A DNA stretch of 64,000 nt from Gordonia sihwensis NBRC 108236 (GTDB lineage: Bacteria; Actinomycetota; Actinomycetes; Mycobacteriales; Mycobacteriaceae). Position 1 is the first letter of the stretch, and each line of letters opens with the position of its first letter. The stretch spans positions 62,001 to 126,000 of the forward strand of contig NZ_BANU01000006.1 in NCBI RefSeq assembly GCF_000333035.1, given 5' to 3'. The notes beneath the pieces were generated by a model, which saw only the letters and a list, made by a program, of their open reading frames with translations, was not told the DNA's origin and made no database searches. The position numbers and the translations under genes were made by a program. Of the stretch, positions 9,143 through 17,045 are shown one piece after another.

Positions 9143-9955
9143 TCAGATGAGGTAATGCAGGCTGCGGATGATCGCCGCGCCGAGTTCCGTATCGCCGGTG
9201 ACCTCCACCTCCGCGTCGCCGGCGCTGGGCCGTCCGCCGACCGAACGGGCGAGGTCGAGCCCGTCGAGGCGGAGCGTGACGTCGGGCTCTCCGTCGACGG
9301 CCGGCACCACCGCGGCGCGGTCCTCGGTGACGACGAAGAAGGTGAACGGATACAGGCCGGTGATGTCGAAACAGACAGTGCTGCCGACCTCGGCGCGAGC
9401 CTTCTTGCCGACGACGTACGGCATCGAGCTCTCGATCTCGCGGAGCGCCCAGTGCGCCGGCTCCACGTTCTCGGGGACGCCGAGGCCGAGCGCGTCGCGG
9501 ATGTCGATCTCGTGCACCCAGCAGTCGAAGTCGCGGACCCGCATGAATCGCCCGTAGGTGTCCGGACCGGCGGGCGTGGCCGTCTCGGCGTCCCACTGGC
9601 CTTCGGTCATGCCGCGCAGCGCCTTGCTGCGCTCAGCGGTCACCGTGCGGAGGTCGGTCATCAGCTCATCGCGGGACCGCGATCGGTAGTGGTCGATCCA
9701 CCGCTCGTTGAGTTCGCCGATCGGGTTCTTCACGTGGGCGATCTGCGAGGTGTCGATGGACGACTCGGGCTGCCTGCCGGCCAGCATCGACTCGGTGCCC
9801 GCGATGTGTGCGACGATGTCGCGGATCTGCCACCCGGGCAGGGGTGACGCGGCGGTCCATTGCGCGTCGGACAGTGGGGAGACGAGGTCGTCGATGGCCT
9901 TCCACTGAGTCTCGAGTGCGCTGATCAGCGGTTCCTGCGGCACGATGGTCGTCAC
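9143..9955 (-). CDS. maleylpyruvate isomerase-fold (MDMPI) family protein, probably mycothiol-linked
   Basis: A 270-aa protein of the DinB-like MDMPI superfamily (TIGR03083 type). The N-terminal four-helix domain shows metal-ligand-like positions in PGWQIRDIVAHIAGTE and in DFDCWVHEIDIRDALG. The C-terminal part (VTEDRAAVVPAVDGEPDVTLRLDG...DLARSVGGRP) matches the SCP-like domain common in this family. Such proteins act as mycothiol-dependent isomerases or transferases, but the substrate here cannot be told. The GTG at 9955 has GGAAGG 7 bases upstream and is preferred to the open extension to 9991. Confidence 0.8.
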   Translation of the reverse strand: MTTIVPQEPLISALETQWKAIDDLVSPLSDAQWTAASPLPGWQIRDIVAHIAGTESMLAGRQPESSIDTSQIAHVKNPIGELNERWIDHYRSRSRDELMTDLRTVTAERSKALRGMTEGQWDAETATPAGPDTYGRFMRVRDFDCWVHEIDIRDALGLGVPENVEPAHWALREIESSMPYVVGKKARAEVGSTVCFDITGLYPFTFFVVTEDRAAVVPAVDGEPDVTLRLDGLDLARSVGGRPSAGDAEVEVTGDTELGAAIIRSLHYLI

Positions 9956-10079
9956 TGGGCATCCTTCCGTGGAATGGGGGCTCCGCTTCACGCTAGCCGT
10001 AGCGGTCGCGCGTATCCCGGTTTGGGTCCGACGCCGCCGAGCCGATATCTTGGTGTGGGCCGCAGCACGTCTCGGCCGG

Positions 10080-10151
10080 GCGCGTATAGCTCAGCGGTAG
10101 AGCTCTGGTCTTACACACCAGCGGTCAGGGGTTCGAATCCCTTTGCGCGCA
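10080..10151 (+). tRNA. tRNA-Val (anticodon TAC)
   Basis: A complete cloverleaf of 72 nt. The acceptor stem GCGCGTA pairs with TGCGCGC (one G-T wobble), the D arm reads AGCTCAGCGGTAGAGCT, the anticodon stem CTGGT/ACCAG encloses the loop CTTACAC with anticodon TAC, and the T arm holds GGTTCGAATCC. The discriminator is A and CCA is not encoded. A TATCTT box at 10046-10051 may be its -10 element. Confidence 0.96.
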
Positions 10152-10196
10152 CAGCCCACCTGATGCTCGGTGAAGGCTCGGCATCGCACCCCGGCA

Positions 10197-11003
10197 TCAC
10201 GCCACCGAACGCCGACCGTAGCTCTGCACGCGGCAGACCTCCGAGAATCCCAGCCGTCGGTACAGGCCTTCTCCTTCGGGCGAGGCGGTGAGCACGCACG
10301 TCTTCGCGCCGCCGAGTACGGCGCGGTCGAGCGCGGCTTCGGTGAGACGCGTTCCGATCCGACGGGAGCGCCACTCCGCAGCGACGATCACGTGTTCCAC
10401 AGCCGCGGACACTCCGGCGACCACCGCCGCTGAACACCCGACGACTCTTCCACTGTGGAGCGCCAGAAAATGCGTCACGATCGGTGCAGCCGAACCGCTT
10501 TCGGGCAGGCCGAATCCGGTGAACGGTGCCAGCGCCGCAGTAATACCGGGAAGGTGCTCGGAAGCGGCATCCTCGGCAGCCCAGAAGCGCGCCCAGCGAT
10601 CGAGATCCCTGAGCGACCTGCAGGCTTGGATCGTCACATCGGAAGCGTCGCGGTCGGTCGGCACGTCGTCCGTCTGCAACGCCCACCGCGCGAGTGGCAG
10701 CGTCATGAGCGGCTCTTCCTCCACCGCAGCGAGGCCTGATTCGCGCATCGCTGCCTCCACGTCGGCGAAACCCTCGGTGCCCGGCCACAGCGACCAAAGC
10801 GCTGGCACGTCGCCCATCAGTTCGAGGCAGGCGGGAACATCGTCCGCGGTGAACCACAGCACCCGATTGAGCTCGGCGTGCCGGGCGCCTGTCCGTGCCC
10901 AGACGAGCGAGGGCGTCTCGCCCCACCGCTCCGCGCGGGCCAGATGTGTCCGCAGGTAGTGACCTCGTGCCGCCGCTGCCGTGGCTTCGGTTTCGTTGCA
11001 CAC
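10197..11003 (-). CDS. GNAT-family N-acetyltransferase
   Basis: A 268-aa protein with a C-terminal GNAT fold. The acetyl-CoA pyrophosphate loop is visible as EWRSRRIGTRLTEAALD (R/Q-x-x-G-x-G/A type), preceded by the beta strand VVGCSAAVVAGVSAAVEHVIV and followed by CVLTASPEGEGLYRRLGFSEV. The N-terminal half (LVWARTGARHAELNRVLWFTADDV) looks like the poorly conserved N-terminal half found in two-domain GNAT proteins. The substrate is unknown. It starts with GTG at 11003 and stands alone beside tRNA-Val. Confidence 0.8.
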   Translation of the reverse strand: MCNETEATAAAARGHYLRTHLARAERWGETPSLVWARTGARHAELNRVLWFTADDVPACLELMGDVPALWSLWPGTEGFADVEAAMRESGLAAVEEEPLMTLPLARWALQTDDVPTDRDASDVTIQACRSLRDLDRWARFWAAEDAASEHLPGITAALAPFTGFGLPESGSAAPIVTHFLALHSGRVVGCSAAVVAGVSAAVEHVIVAAEWRSRRIGTRLTEAALDRAVLGGAKTCVLTASPEGEGLYRRLGFSEVCRVQSYGRRSVA

Positions 11004-11114
11004 AGTCTGTGACGCTAGCCCACCGCCGGTCCGGAATCATGACGAGGAACCGGGTCGCGGATCGGGGACGTCCGCTCGCGTTTGGCGACGATCGAGGCGG
11101 GTACCCGCGTCGGC

Positions 11115-12236
11115 GTGGGTGAATATGTCTCGAACGCAGCAGATGCACATGGAACCCGCGCCGACGCGGCCGAGCCGGACGATCTCCGGCTCTGGCCGCC
11201 GCCGACGGTCGGTCTGTTGGCGGACCCCGGCGCATCCCGGCAACTCGCGGAGGCGATCGGCGGCGACCTCGCTGAAGATCTCGGTGACGACCTCGGCGGG
11301 CAGTGGTCGGTGGAAGTCAGCGAGGAGTCGTTGCCGATCGCTCCGAGCGGCGCGATTCCCCTCGCCGAACGCACGCCGGACCTCTTGCGGCGCCACCGAT
11401 GGCGATACGTCGTCTATCTCACGGACCTGACTCACTATCGAGGGCGGTCGGCCCTCCGCTATCTGCTCGCCGCTGGTGAACCGGCGGTCGTCGTGTTCGT
11501 CCCGACTCTCGGCTGTTCGCGACGGCGCACCAAGGTGCGCACACTCGTTCGCGAGATACTCCGAGCGGACGCAGAGACCGACACCGGCGTGGACTACCGC
11601 CCGGGCGGCCACAGCCACGTCTGGCCACCCGCATCTCAGCTACCCGACGATGGTGTACGAGGTCCGCTCGGACATGCGCGAATGCTGACCGGGATGGTGC
11701 ACAGCAATCGGCCGGCCGCCATGGGGCGGGCGCTGCGCGGCTGTACGGCCGTCGGTATGGCCTCGGGGGCCTTCGGCATCTTCTTCGGGAGCGTGTGGCC
11801 GATCGCCGACTCGATGTCGTTCGCACGTCTGGCGGCGGTCAGCGTCTGCGTGATCTCTGCGCTCAGCTCGTGGCTGATCCTGCGCAACGGGCTCTGGACC
11901 CGTCGACGTCGGAACCTGGCACCGCAGAGCGGCGCGCTGGACAATGCCTCCACCGTCGTGACCGTCTCGTCGGCGGTGACACTCATGCACGTGATTCTCT
12001 TCGTCGGGCTGACCGTACTGGCGACGGCGGTCGTGGAGCCGGCGTACCTGGCGAGCCGACTGGGCCACGCCGTCTCGGTTGTCGACTACCTCGTCATCGG
12101 CTGGTTCGCGGCGTCGATGGGGACCATGGCCGGTGCACTCGGCTCCAACTTCGACAACGAAGAGGTGGTCCGAGAGGCCACCTACAGCCAGCGATGGCAC
12201 CAGCGCCGTCTCATGTTCGAGGACTACAGCGGCTGA
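11115..12236 (+). CDS. membrane protein of unknown function with an N-terminal soluble domain
   Basis: A protein of about 373 aa that I do not recognise. The first 190 residues form a soluble domain with a hydrophobic strand pair (WRYVVYLTDL, AVVVFVPTLGCSR). Four membrane segments follow at about residues 210-230, 236-256, 280-306 and 322-342, and the protein ends with a short charged tail (NEEVVREATYSQRWHQRRLMFEDYSG). No Walker or protease motif is visible. The GTG at 11115 is used; the frame is open to a TTG at 11082. It has no counterpart in the syntenic mycobacterial segment and sits between a GNAT gene and tRNA-Cys. Confidence 0.62.
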   Translation: MGEYVSNAADAHGTRADAAEPDDLRLWPPPTVGLLADPGASRQLAEAIGGDLAEDLGDDLGGQWSVEVSEESLPIAPSGAIPLAERTPDLLRRHRWRYVVYLTDLTHYRGRSALRYLLAAGEPAVVVFVPTLGCSRRRTKVRTLVREILRADAETDTGVDYRPGGHSHVWPPASQLPDDGVRGPLGHARMLTGMVHSNRPAAMGRALRGCTAVGMASGAFGIFFGSVWPIADSMSFARLAAVSVCVISALSSWLILRNGLWTRRRRNLAPQSGALDNASTVVTVSSAVTLMHVILFVGLTVLATAVVEPAYLASRLGHAVSVVDYLVIGWFAASMGTMAGALGSNFDNEEVVREATYSQRWHQRRLMFEDYSG

Positions 12237-12250
12237 ACGCGGATGAATGG

Positions 12251-12322
12251 AGCGGATGGCAGGATTCGAACCCGCGTGTCACGGTTTTGCAGACCGCTGC
12301 CTCGCCACTCAGCCACACCCGC
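12251..12322 (-). tRNA. tRNA-Cys (anticodon GCA)
   Basis: A 72-nt cloverleaf on the minus strand. The acceptor stem GCGGGTG pairs with CATCCGC (one G-T wobble), and the discriminator base is T, the universal cysteine identity base. The anticodon arm GCGGT-CTGCAAA-ACCGT carries GCA, and the T loop is TTCGAAT. CCA is not encoded. Confidence 0.95.
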
Positions 12323-12379
12323 AGGTCTTCGACGATGCCGGGCGAGGACGCCGTCGTCGACCGTTGTGCCCGCAGTGAA

Positions 12380-13210
12380 TCAAACAGTGCCGGGCCGGGT
12401 AGCGGGGCCGTCGCGCAGGACGGCGCCGGAACCGAACGCCCGCGCGGCGTCGCCGGTCATCAACCGGGCCGGTTCGGGATCGGAGCGCAGCCGCCGTTCC
12501 AGTTCGGGAGAGTCGGGGACCGGGCCGTCGGACGCCACGACGACCACGTTGCCGCTGCGCCGCCCTTTGAACATCGACGGGTCGGCGATCAGGGTGATGT
12601 TCGCGAACACCTCGGCGACGGTGGCGACCTCGCTCCGGACGGACTTGAGGTCGCGACGGTCGCCGCAGTTGGCGATGTAGAGGCCTCCGGGGGCGAGCAC
12701 GCGACGCACCGCCTGGGTGAACTCAGCCGTCTTCAGATGGTCGGGTGTGAGGCTCTCGGCGAAGGCGTCGCGGATCACCACGTCGCGCGTGTGTTCGCGC
12801 AGACCGGTCACCACCTCCCGCGCATCGCCCACCCGGATCCGCAGACGGGGTGCGCGTGGGAGGTCGAACCATTCGCGGGCGAGCCGGGCTAGTTCGGCGT
12901 CGATCTCGACGGCGACATGGCGTGAGGCGGGATAGGTGTGCGTCAGAGCGCGGGGCAGCGCGCATGCCGCGGCGCCGAGGTGTAAGAATCGCAGTCCCGC
13001 GGACCGGTCGGGGTAGCGGTCCTCGACGGCGGCGACCGCCTGCCGCATGTACTCGAACTCGAGCAGGTCCGGACGAGCGGGCGCGATGTGACTGCTCTGC
13101 ACACCGTTGACGGTCAGCAGCCAGCCGCCCTCGCGGTCGAAGGCGAGTTCGGCGACGCCGGTGGAGATCTCGAATGAGCCCGGCTCGGGCTCGGAACGTG
13201 CGGTGGCCAT
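12380..13210 (-). CDS. spermidine-synthase-like Rossmann methyltransferase-fold protein
   Basis: A 276-aa protein with the polyamine-synthase/methyltransferase fold. The nucleotide-binding glycine region is RFLHLGAAACALPRALTHTYP, followed by the acidic strand end HVAVEIDAELARLAREWF, then RIRVGDAREVV and VVIRDAFAES, where spermidine synthases have their catalytic DAF/DSS region. The N-terminal beta barrel of true spermidine synthases seems reduced, so decarboxylated-SAM aminopropyl transfer is not assured. It diverges from cobD with only 35 bases between the start codons; a TAGAAT box at 13220-13225 could serve as -10. It occupies the Rv2237-side position next to cobD. Confidence 0.78.
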   Translation of the reverse strand: MATARSEPEPGSFEISTGVAELAFDREGGWLLTVNGVQSSHIAPARPDLLEFEYMRQAVAAVEDRYPDRSAGLRFLHLGAAACALPRALTHTYPASRHVAVEIDAELARLAREWFDLPRAPRLRIRVGDAREVVTGLREHTRDVVIRDAFAESLTPDHLKTAEFTQAVRRVLAPGGLYIANCGDRRDLKSVRSEVATVAEVFANITLIADPSMFKGRRSGNVVVVASDGPVPDSPELERRLRSDPEPARLMTGDAARAFGSGAVLRDGPATRPGTV

Positions 13211-13245
13211 CGGGGACCGATTCTAGTCGCCGATACGATCACCGG

Positions 13246-14163
13246 ATGCGCAGGAACCGGGCGGAGGCGGCGGGACTGGCGATCGGAGCGGTCGCGGATG
13301 CGGCCTTCGGCGACCCGCGGCGAGGACACCCGGTGGCGCTGTTCGGCAGCGCCGTGGCCCGGCTGGAGCGACGGGTGTACGCCGACGCCAGACCGGCCGG
13401 CGCGGTCTTCGCCGGAGGATGGATCGCAGTCGCGGTCGCGGTCGGCGCCCTGGCGCGGCGGACGGGCCCGGCGGGCACCGCGGCGGCGACCTTCACCGCG
13501 CTCGGCGGCACGTCGTTGTGCCGGATCGGCGACGATATCGCCGGAGCCCTCGAATCCGGTGACGTCGACCGGGCGCGCCGGCTGGTATCGGGACTGGTGG
13601 GACGGGACCCCGATCTGCTCGACGAGTCCGGGATCTGCCGCGCCGCCGTCGAATCCATCGCGGAGAACACCTCCGACGCCGCGATCGCACCGCTGCTGTG
13701 GGGCGCGGTCGCCGGCGCGCCCGGGCTGCTCGGCTATCGGGCGGTCAACACCCTGGACGCGATGATCGGCTACCGCTCGGACCGGTACCGGAACTTCGGG
13801 TGGGCGGCGGCGCGGATCGACGACGCCGCGAATCTCGCGCCGGCTCGGATGACGGCGGTGGCCGCGGCGCTGGTGAGCGGCCGGCCCGTGACCGTGTGGC
13901 GTGCGGTGCGCAGAGACGCCGGAGCACACCCCAGCCCGAACGCCGGGGTGGTGGAAACCGCGTTCGCGGCGGCCCTCGGCATTGAACTCGGCGGTCGCAC
14001 GGTGTACCCGCACGGGGTGGAGGACCGACCGCGGCTGGGCGACGGCCGGGCGCCGCTCGCATCCGATCTGCGCGCGGCGGTCGTGCTGTCGCGCCGGATT
14101 CAACGGCTCTCGGCCGTCGTCGCCGTGGCGGTGCGTCTGGCTGTCGGACGTCAGCTGCGGTAG
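13246..14163 (+). CDS. cobD: adenosylcobinamide-phosphate synthase CobD/CbiB
   Basis: CobD attaches the aminopropanol (phosphate) arm to adenosylcobyric acid in cobalamin synthesis and is an integral membrane enzyme. The 305-aa sequence shows the family signatures DAAFGDPRRGHPVALFG near the start, ESIAENTSDAAIAPLLWGAVAGAPG, AVNTLDAMIGYR and GAHPSPNAGVVE. Hydrophobic segments fit several membrane helices. The frame is open further upstream, but the ATG at 13246 is preceded by TACGAT and exactly 6 bases, a leaderless arrangement. Its end overlaps the convergent surf1 end by 13 bases. Confidence 0.93.
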   Translation: MRRNRAEAAGLAIGAVADAAFGDPRRGHPVALFGSAVARLERRVYADARPAGAVFAGGWIAVAVAVGALARRTGPAGTAAATFTALGGTSLCRIGDDIAGALESGDVDRARRLVSGLVGRDPDLLDESGICRAAVESIAENTSDAAIAPLLWGAVAGAPGLLGYRAVNTLDAMIGYRSDRYRNFGWAAARIDDAANLAPARMTAVAAALVSGRPVTVWRAVRRDAGAHPSPNAGVVETAFAAALGIELGGRTVYPHGVEDRPRLGDGRAPLASDLRAAVVLSRRIQRLSAVVAVAVRLAVGRQLR

Positions 14164-15086
14164 CGCTGCGCGAGCTTGGCCTTCACCTCGTCGTCGGTGT
14201 CGGCGGGCGCCGCGCCGCCACCGATCTCGGCGGTTTTCTTGGCCGTCATGTCGTTGCCGGTGAAGGTTCCCGCTTCGCGCAGCTGGCTGCGGATGCGCTC
14301 GCGGTCTTTGCGCGGCGGGGGCGGCGGAGCGGCGGTGTCGTCGCCGGTCTTCTTCGCGGCGCGACGCGCCTTCACCTCGGAGTAGATGAAGTACGCGGCG
14401 CCCAACGGGGCCATGACACCGAAGGCCAGCCACTGCAGTCCGTACGAGAGGTACGGGCCCGACTCGAGTTGCGGCAGAGCGATCTCGCCGAGCGAGCCGG
14501 GCTGGTTCGGAGACAGCTGAAGATAGAGATTCTCGCTGTTCAGGCCGGTGGACTGCCCCAAGAGGCGGGTGTCGATGGTGTATGCGGTGCGCTGCCCGTT
14601 CTCGACGCGGGGTTCTTTGCCCGGGCTCGTCGACTCGGTCTTGCGCAGGCGCGCGGTGACGGTCACCTCGCCGGTCGGTGCGGGCGCGACGTCGACGCGG
14701 TTGTTGTCGCCGGGCCGCACGTAGCCGCGGTCGATGAACAGAACGCGATCACCGCCGGCCACCTGGAAGGGGGTCACGACCTCCACGGAGGGACGCTCGT
14801 CGGCACTGCGGAGGCGGATGAGGGTCTGTTCGTCGTCCAGGTACCGGCCGGTGACCTCGACCTCGCGCCACTCGGAATCCGGATTCAGCGGCCGGCCGGC
14901 CGGGGCGAGTTCGTCGATCGGGACCGGAGCGGTGGACTCGGCCGTACGGATCAGGTCGTTGCGGTGCTCGGTGTCGGAGTTCTTGCCCAGCTGCCACGGC
15001 GCGAGAACCGTGAAACAGGCGGCCGCGAATGTGACCACGAAGACGGCCAGGAGCAGCCAGCCCGGTCGCAGGAAGGTCTTGAGCAC
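14151..15086 (-). CDS. SURF1-family cytochrome oxidase assembly protein
   Basis: A 311-aa inner-membrane protein of the SURF1 family, thought to help assemble haem-copper oxidases. Two membrane segments flank an extracytoplasmic domain: residues about 8-28 (GWLLLAVFVVTFAAACFTVLA), with the signature APWQLGKN directly after, and about residues 215-235 (YGLQWLAFGVMAPLGAAYFIY). A long, charged cytoplasmic tail with a Pro run (APPPPPPRKDRE) follows. The GTG at 15086 has GGAG 8 bases upstream; the earlier GTG at 15092 is too close to it. It follows ptpA by 40 bases on the same strand and probably shares its transcript. Confidence 0.88.
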   Translation of the reverse strand: MLKTFLRPGWLLLAVFVVTFAAACFTVLAPWQLGKNSDTEHRNDLIRTAESTAPVPIDELAPAGRPLNPDSEWREVEVTGRYLDDEQTLIRLRSADERPSVEVVTPFQVAGGDRVLFIDRGYVRPGDNNRVDVAPAPTGEVTVTARLRKTESTSPGKEPRVENGQRTAYTIDTRLLGQSTGLNSENLYLQLSPNQPGSLGEIALPQLESGPYLSYGLQWLAFGVMAPLGAAYFIYSEVKARRAAKKTGDDTAAPPPPPRKDRERIRSQLREAGTFTGNDMTAKKTAEIGGGAAPADTDDEVKAKLAQRYRS

Positions 15087-15126
15087 ACGCACGACTCCAG
15101 GTTACTGGCTGCTGGAATCGGCTCGG

Positions 15127-15615
15127 TCAGTCGTCGTCGGCCAGGGTCGCGTGCACCCACGCCAGCAGCCCGGGAACGGCGGCCTCGACCTGCTCGCGAA
15201 CCAAGGTGAAATCCGCCGGACTGCCATAGAACGGATCGGGGACATCAGCGCCGTCGGCGTCGGGATCGAAACTGCGCAGGAGCCGGACCCGATCCCCGAG
15301 TCGCTTGCGTTCCAACTCGGCGACGTGACCGCTGTCGGCGGCGACCAGCAGGTCGGCCGACAGGTGATCGGGCGTCAGCTGGGCGGCGACGTGCTGATCG
15401 GAGTAGCCGTGGGCGAGCAGTTCGGTCCGCGCGCGGTTGTCGGCGGGCTCGCCGATGTGCCAGCCGCCGGTTCCGGCGCTGCTCACCCGGACGCGGTCGG
15501 CCAGGCCGGCCTCCTCGATCGCCGAGGTGAAGATCGACTCCGCCATGGGCGAGCGGCAGATGTTGCCGGAACAGACGAAGCACACGTGCAGTGTGCGGGG
15601 CGAGTTGTCAGACAC
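15127..15615 (-). CDS. ptpA: low-molecular-weight protein tyrosine phosphatase, PtpA-like
   Basis: A 162-aa phosphatase with the P-loop CSGNICRSP, where Cys15 is the nucleophile and Arg21 the phosphate binder, and the general-acid Asp127 in PDPFYG. The sequence closely follows M. tuberculosis PtpA, which starts MSDPLHVTFVC; here the GTG at 15615 gives MSDNSPRTLHVCFVC and has AGGA 5 bases upstream. The frame runs on to 15627 without support. In M. tuberculosis the neighbour is the kinase gene ptkA; no such gene is present here. surf1 lies downstream on the same strand. Confidence 0.92.
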   Translation of the reverse strand: MSDNSPRTLHVCFVCSGNICRSPMAESIFTSAIEEAGLADRVRVSSAGTGGWHIGEPADNRARTELLAHGYSDQHVAAQLTPDHLSADLLVAADSGHVAELERKRLGDRVRLLRSFDPDADGADVPDPFYGSPADFTLVREQVEAAVPGLLAWVHATLADDD

Positions 15616-15902
15616 CGAGTTCCTCACACGATTTGGTGAACCGCGTCGCAGTCCAGTCGTTTGTTGTTCTTCCCATCACGGCTGCGTGCCCGGCGGCAGC
15701 CATCGCGGCCGTGACCTGTCCGGGGAACCGATCCTCACGCCGACCGTCCCGACTCGGGGCGTTGTCACATTCGACTGTAGTACGTCGCACACGTGACCGA
15801 CGCCCTCGGACGAGGCCGGGCGTGTGGCCGCGGCAGTCCTTCGACGTGCCGGGCGCGGGGCCCGGGCCCGTGCCGTCGACCGTGCACGTAGTGTCAGAGG
15901 TC

Positions 15903-17045
15903 ATGAAACCGGGCAACTCGCAGACGACGTCCGTCGTTGAGCAGACGCCGTCCGGATCGGCCGAGTTCTTCGATCCCGATCGGCACGGCGACGAGGACAC
16001 CGCTCCGGGTGTGATCGACTTCGCCGTGAACGTGCGGCCGGGCCCGCCGGAATTCCTCGTCTCGGCGTTGCGCGATCGGATCGCCGATCTGGGCCGATAT
16101 CCGAGTGCGGCGGACCTGACCGCGGCCACCAGCGCGGTGGCGCGCCTGCACGGCCGCGATCGGTCGGAGGTGCTGTTGCTGGGTGGTGCGGCCGAAGGGT
16201 TCGAACTGCTCGCCAAGCTCGCACCGAAACACGTCGCGCTGGTCCAGCCGTCGTTCACCGAGCCCGAGCGCGTGCTGCGTGCCGCCGGTGCGCGCATCAG
16301 TCAGGTGATCCTGACCGACCCCTGGTCGCTGGCGGACGTCCACGTTCCCGACGACGCAGACATGGTGGTGGTCGGCAACCCGACCAATCCGACGTCCGTG
16401 CTGCACACGCGCGCGCACATCGACTCGCTCCGGCGGCCGGGCCGGACCGTGGTGATCGACGAGGCCTTCGCCGATCTCACCCTCGACCCGGTCACCGGCG
16501 CCCACGAACCGCAGTCGCTGGCAGGAGAGCGCTCCGACGATCTGATCGTCGTCCGGTCGATCACGAAGACGTTCGCGCTCGCGGGGCTGCGCGCCGGCTA
16601 CCTGCTGGCCTCGCCTGCGATCATCGCGCGGCTCTCGACGGGCCGCAGGCACTGGCCGCTGGGCACGCTCGCGCTCGTCGCGCTCGCGGTGTGCGCCGGC
16701 GACGAAGGGCAGGCGTACGCGCGGGCCCAGAGCGAGGCGGTGGCAGCGCATCGCGCGTATCTGAGCACCCGGCTCGCCGAGTGCGGGTGGCCGCCCGCGG
16801 CGGACGCGGCGGCATCCTATGTGCTGATCCGGGTGCCGAACGCGCTGCAGGTGAAGGAACGCCTGCGTCACCGCGGGATCGGCGTTCGCAGCTGCGCCAA
16901 CTTCGTCGGGCTCGGACCGGACCATCTGCGCATCGCGGTCCGGAGCCCGGAACTCACCGACGTGCTCGTCGGCGCGTTGCAAGATGTGATGGCGGAGAAC
17001 GCACCGCCCTTCACCCGACAGAGCCGAGAGAGTGAGGCCACATGA
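15903..17045 (+). CDS. cobC: CobC-type PLP aminotransferase-fold enzyme of cobalamin synthesis
   Basis: A 380-aa fold-type I PLP enzyme of the histidinol-phosphate aminotransferase/threonine-phosphate decarboxylase group, annotated CobC (Rv2231c) in mycobacteria. It is expected to supply aminopropanol phosphate or a related amine for CobD. Landmarks: NPTNPTS (about residue 159), VVIDEAFADL, and the Schiff-base lysine Lys222 in SITKTFALAGLRAGYLL. Substrate assignment rests on the neighbourhood with cobD. The ATG at 15903 is preceded by TAGTGT and 8 bases. Its last four bases overlap the next gene (ATGA). Confidence 0.85.
   Translation: MKPGNSQTTSVVEQTPSGSAEFFDPDRHGDEDTAPGVIDFAVNVRPGPPEFLVSALRDRIADLGRYPSAADLTAATSAVARLHGRDRSEVLLLGGAAEGFELLAKLAPKHVALVQPSFTEPERVLRAAGARISQVILTDPWSLADVHVPDDADMVVVGNPTNPTSVLHTRAHIDSLRRPGRTVVIDEAFADLTLDPVTGAHEPQSLAGERSDDLIVVRSITKTFALAGLRAGYLLASPAIIARLSTGRRHWPLGTLALVALAVCAGDEGQAYARAQSEAVAAHRAYLSTRLAECGWPPAADAAASYVLIRVPNALQVKERLRHRGIGVRSCANFVGLGPDHLRIAVRSPELTDVLVGALQDVMAENAPPFTRQSRESEAT

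Noticed and set aside
10080-12322. tRNA-Val and tRNA-Cys as integration sites
   Set aside because: No integrase, no partial tRNA copy and no direct repeat flanks the genes between them.
15616-15902. Possible cobalamin riboswitch or small gene before cobC
   Set aside because: I looked for the conserved B12-box type segment and for a small coding frame with a ribosome-binding site and saw neither; the other cob genes are leaderless or internal to operons.
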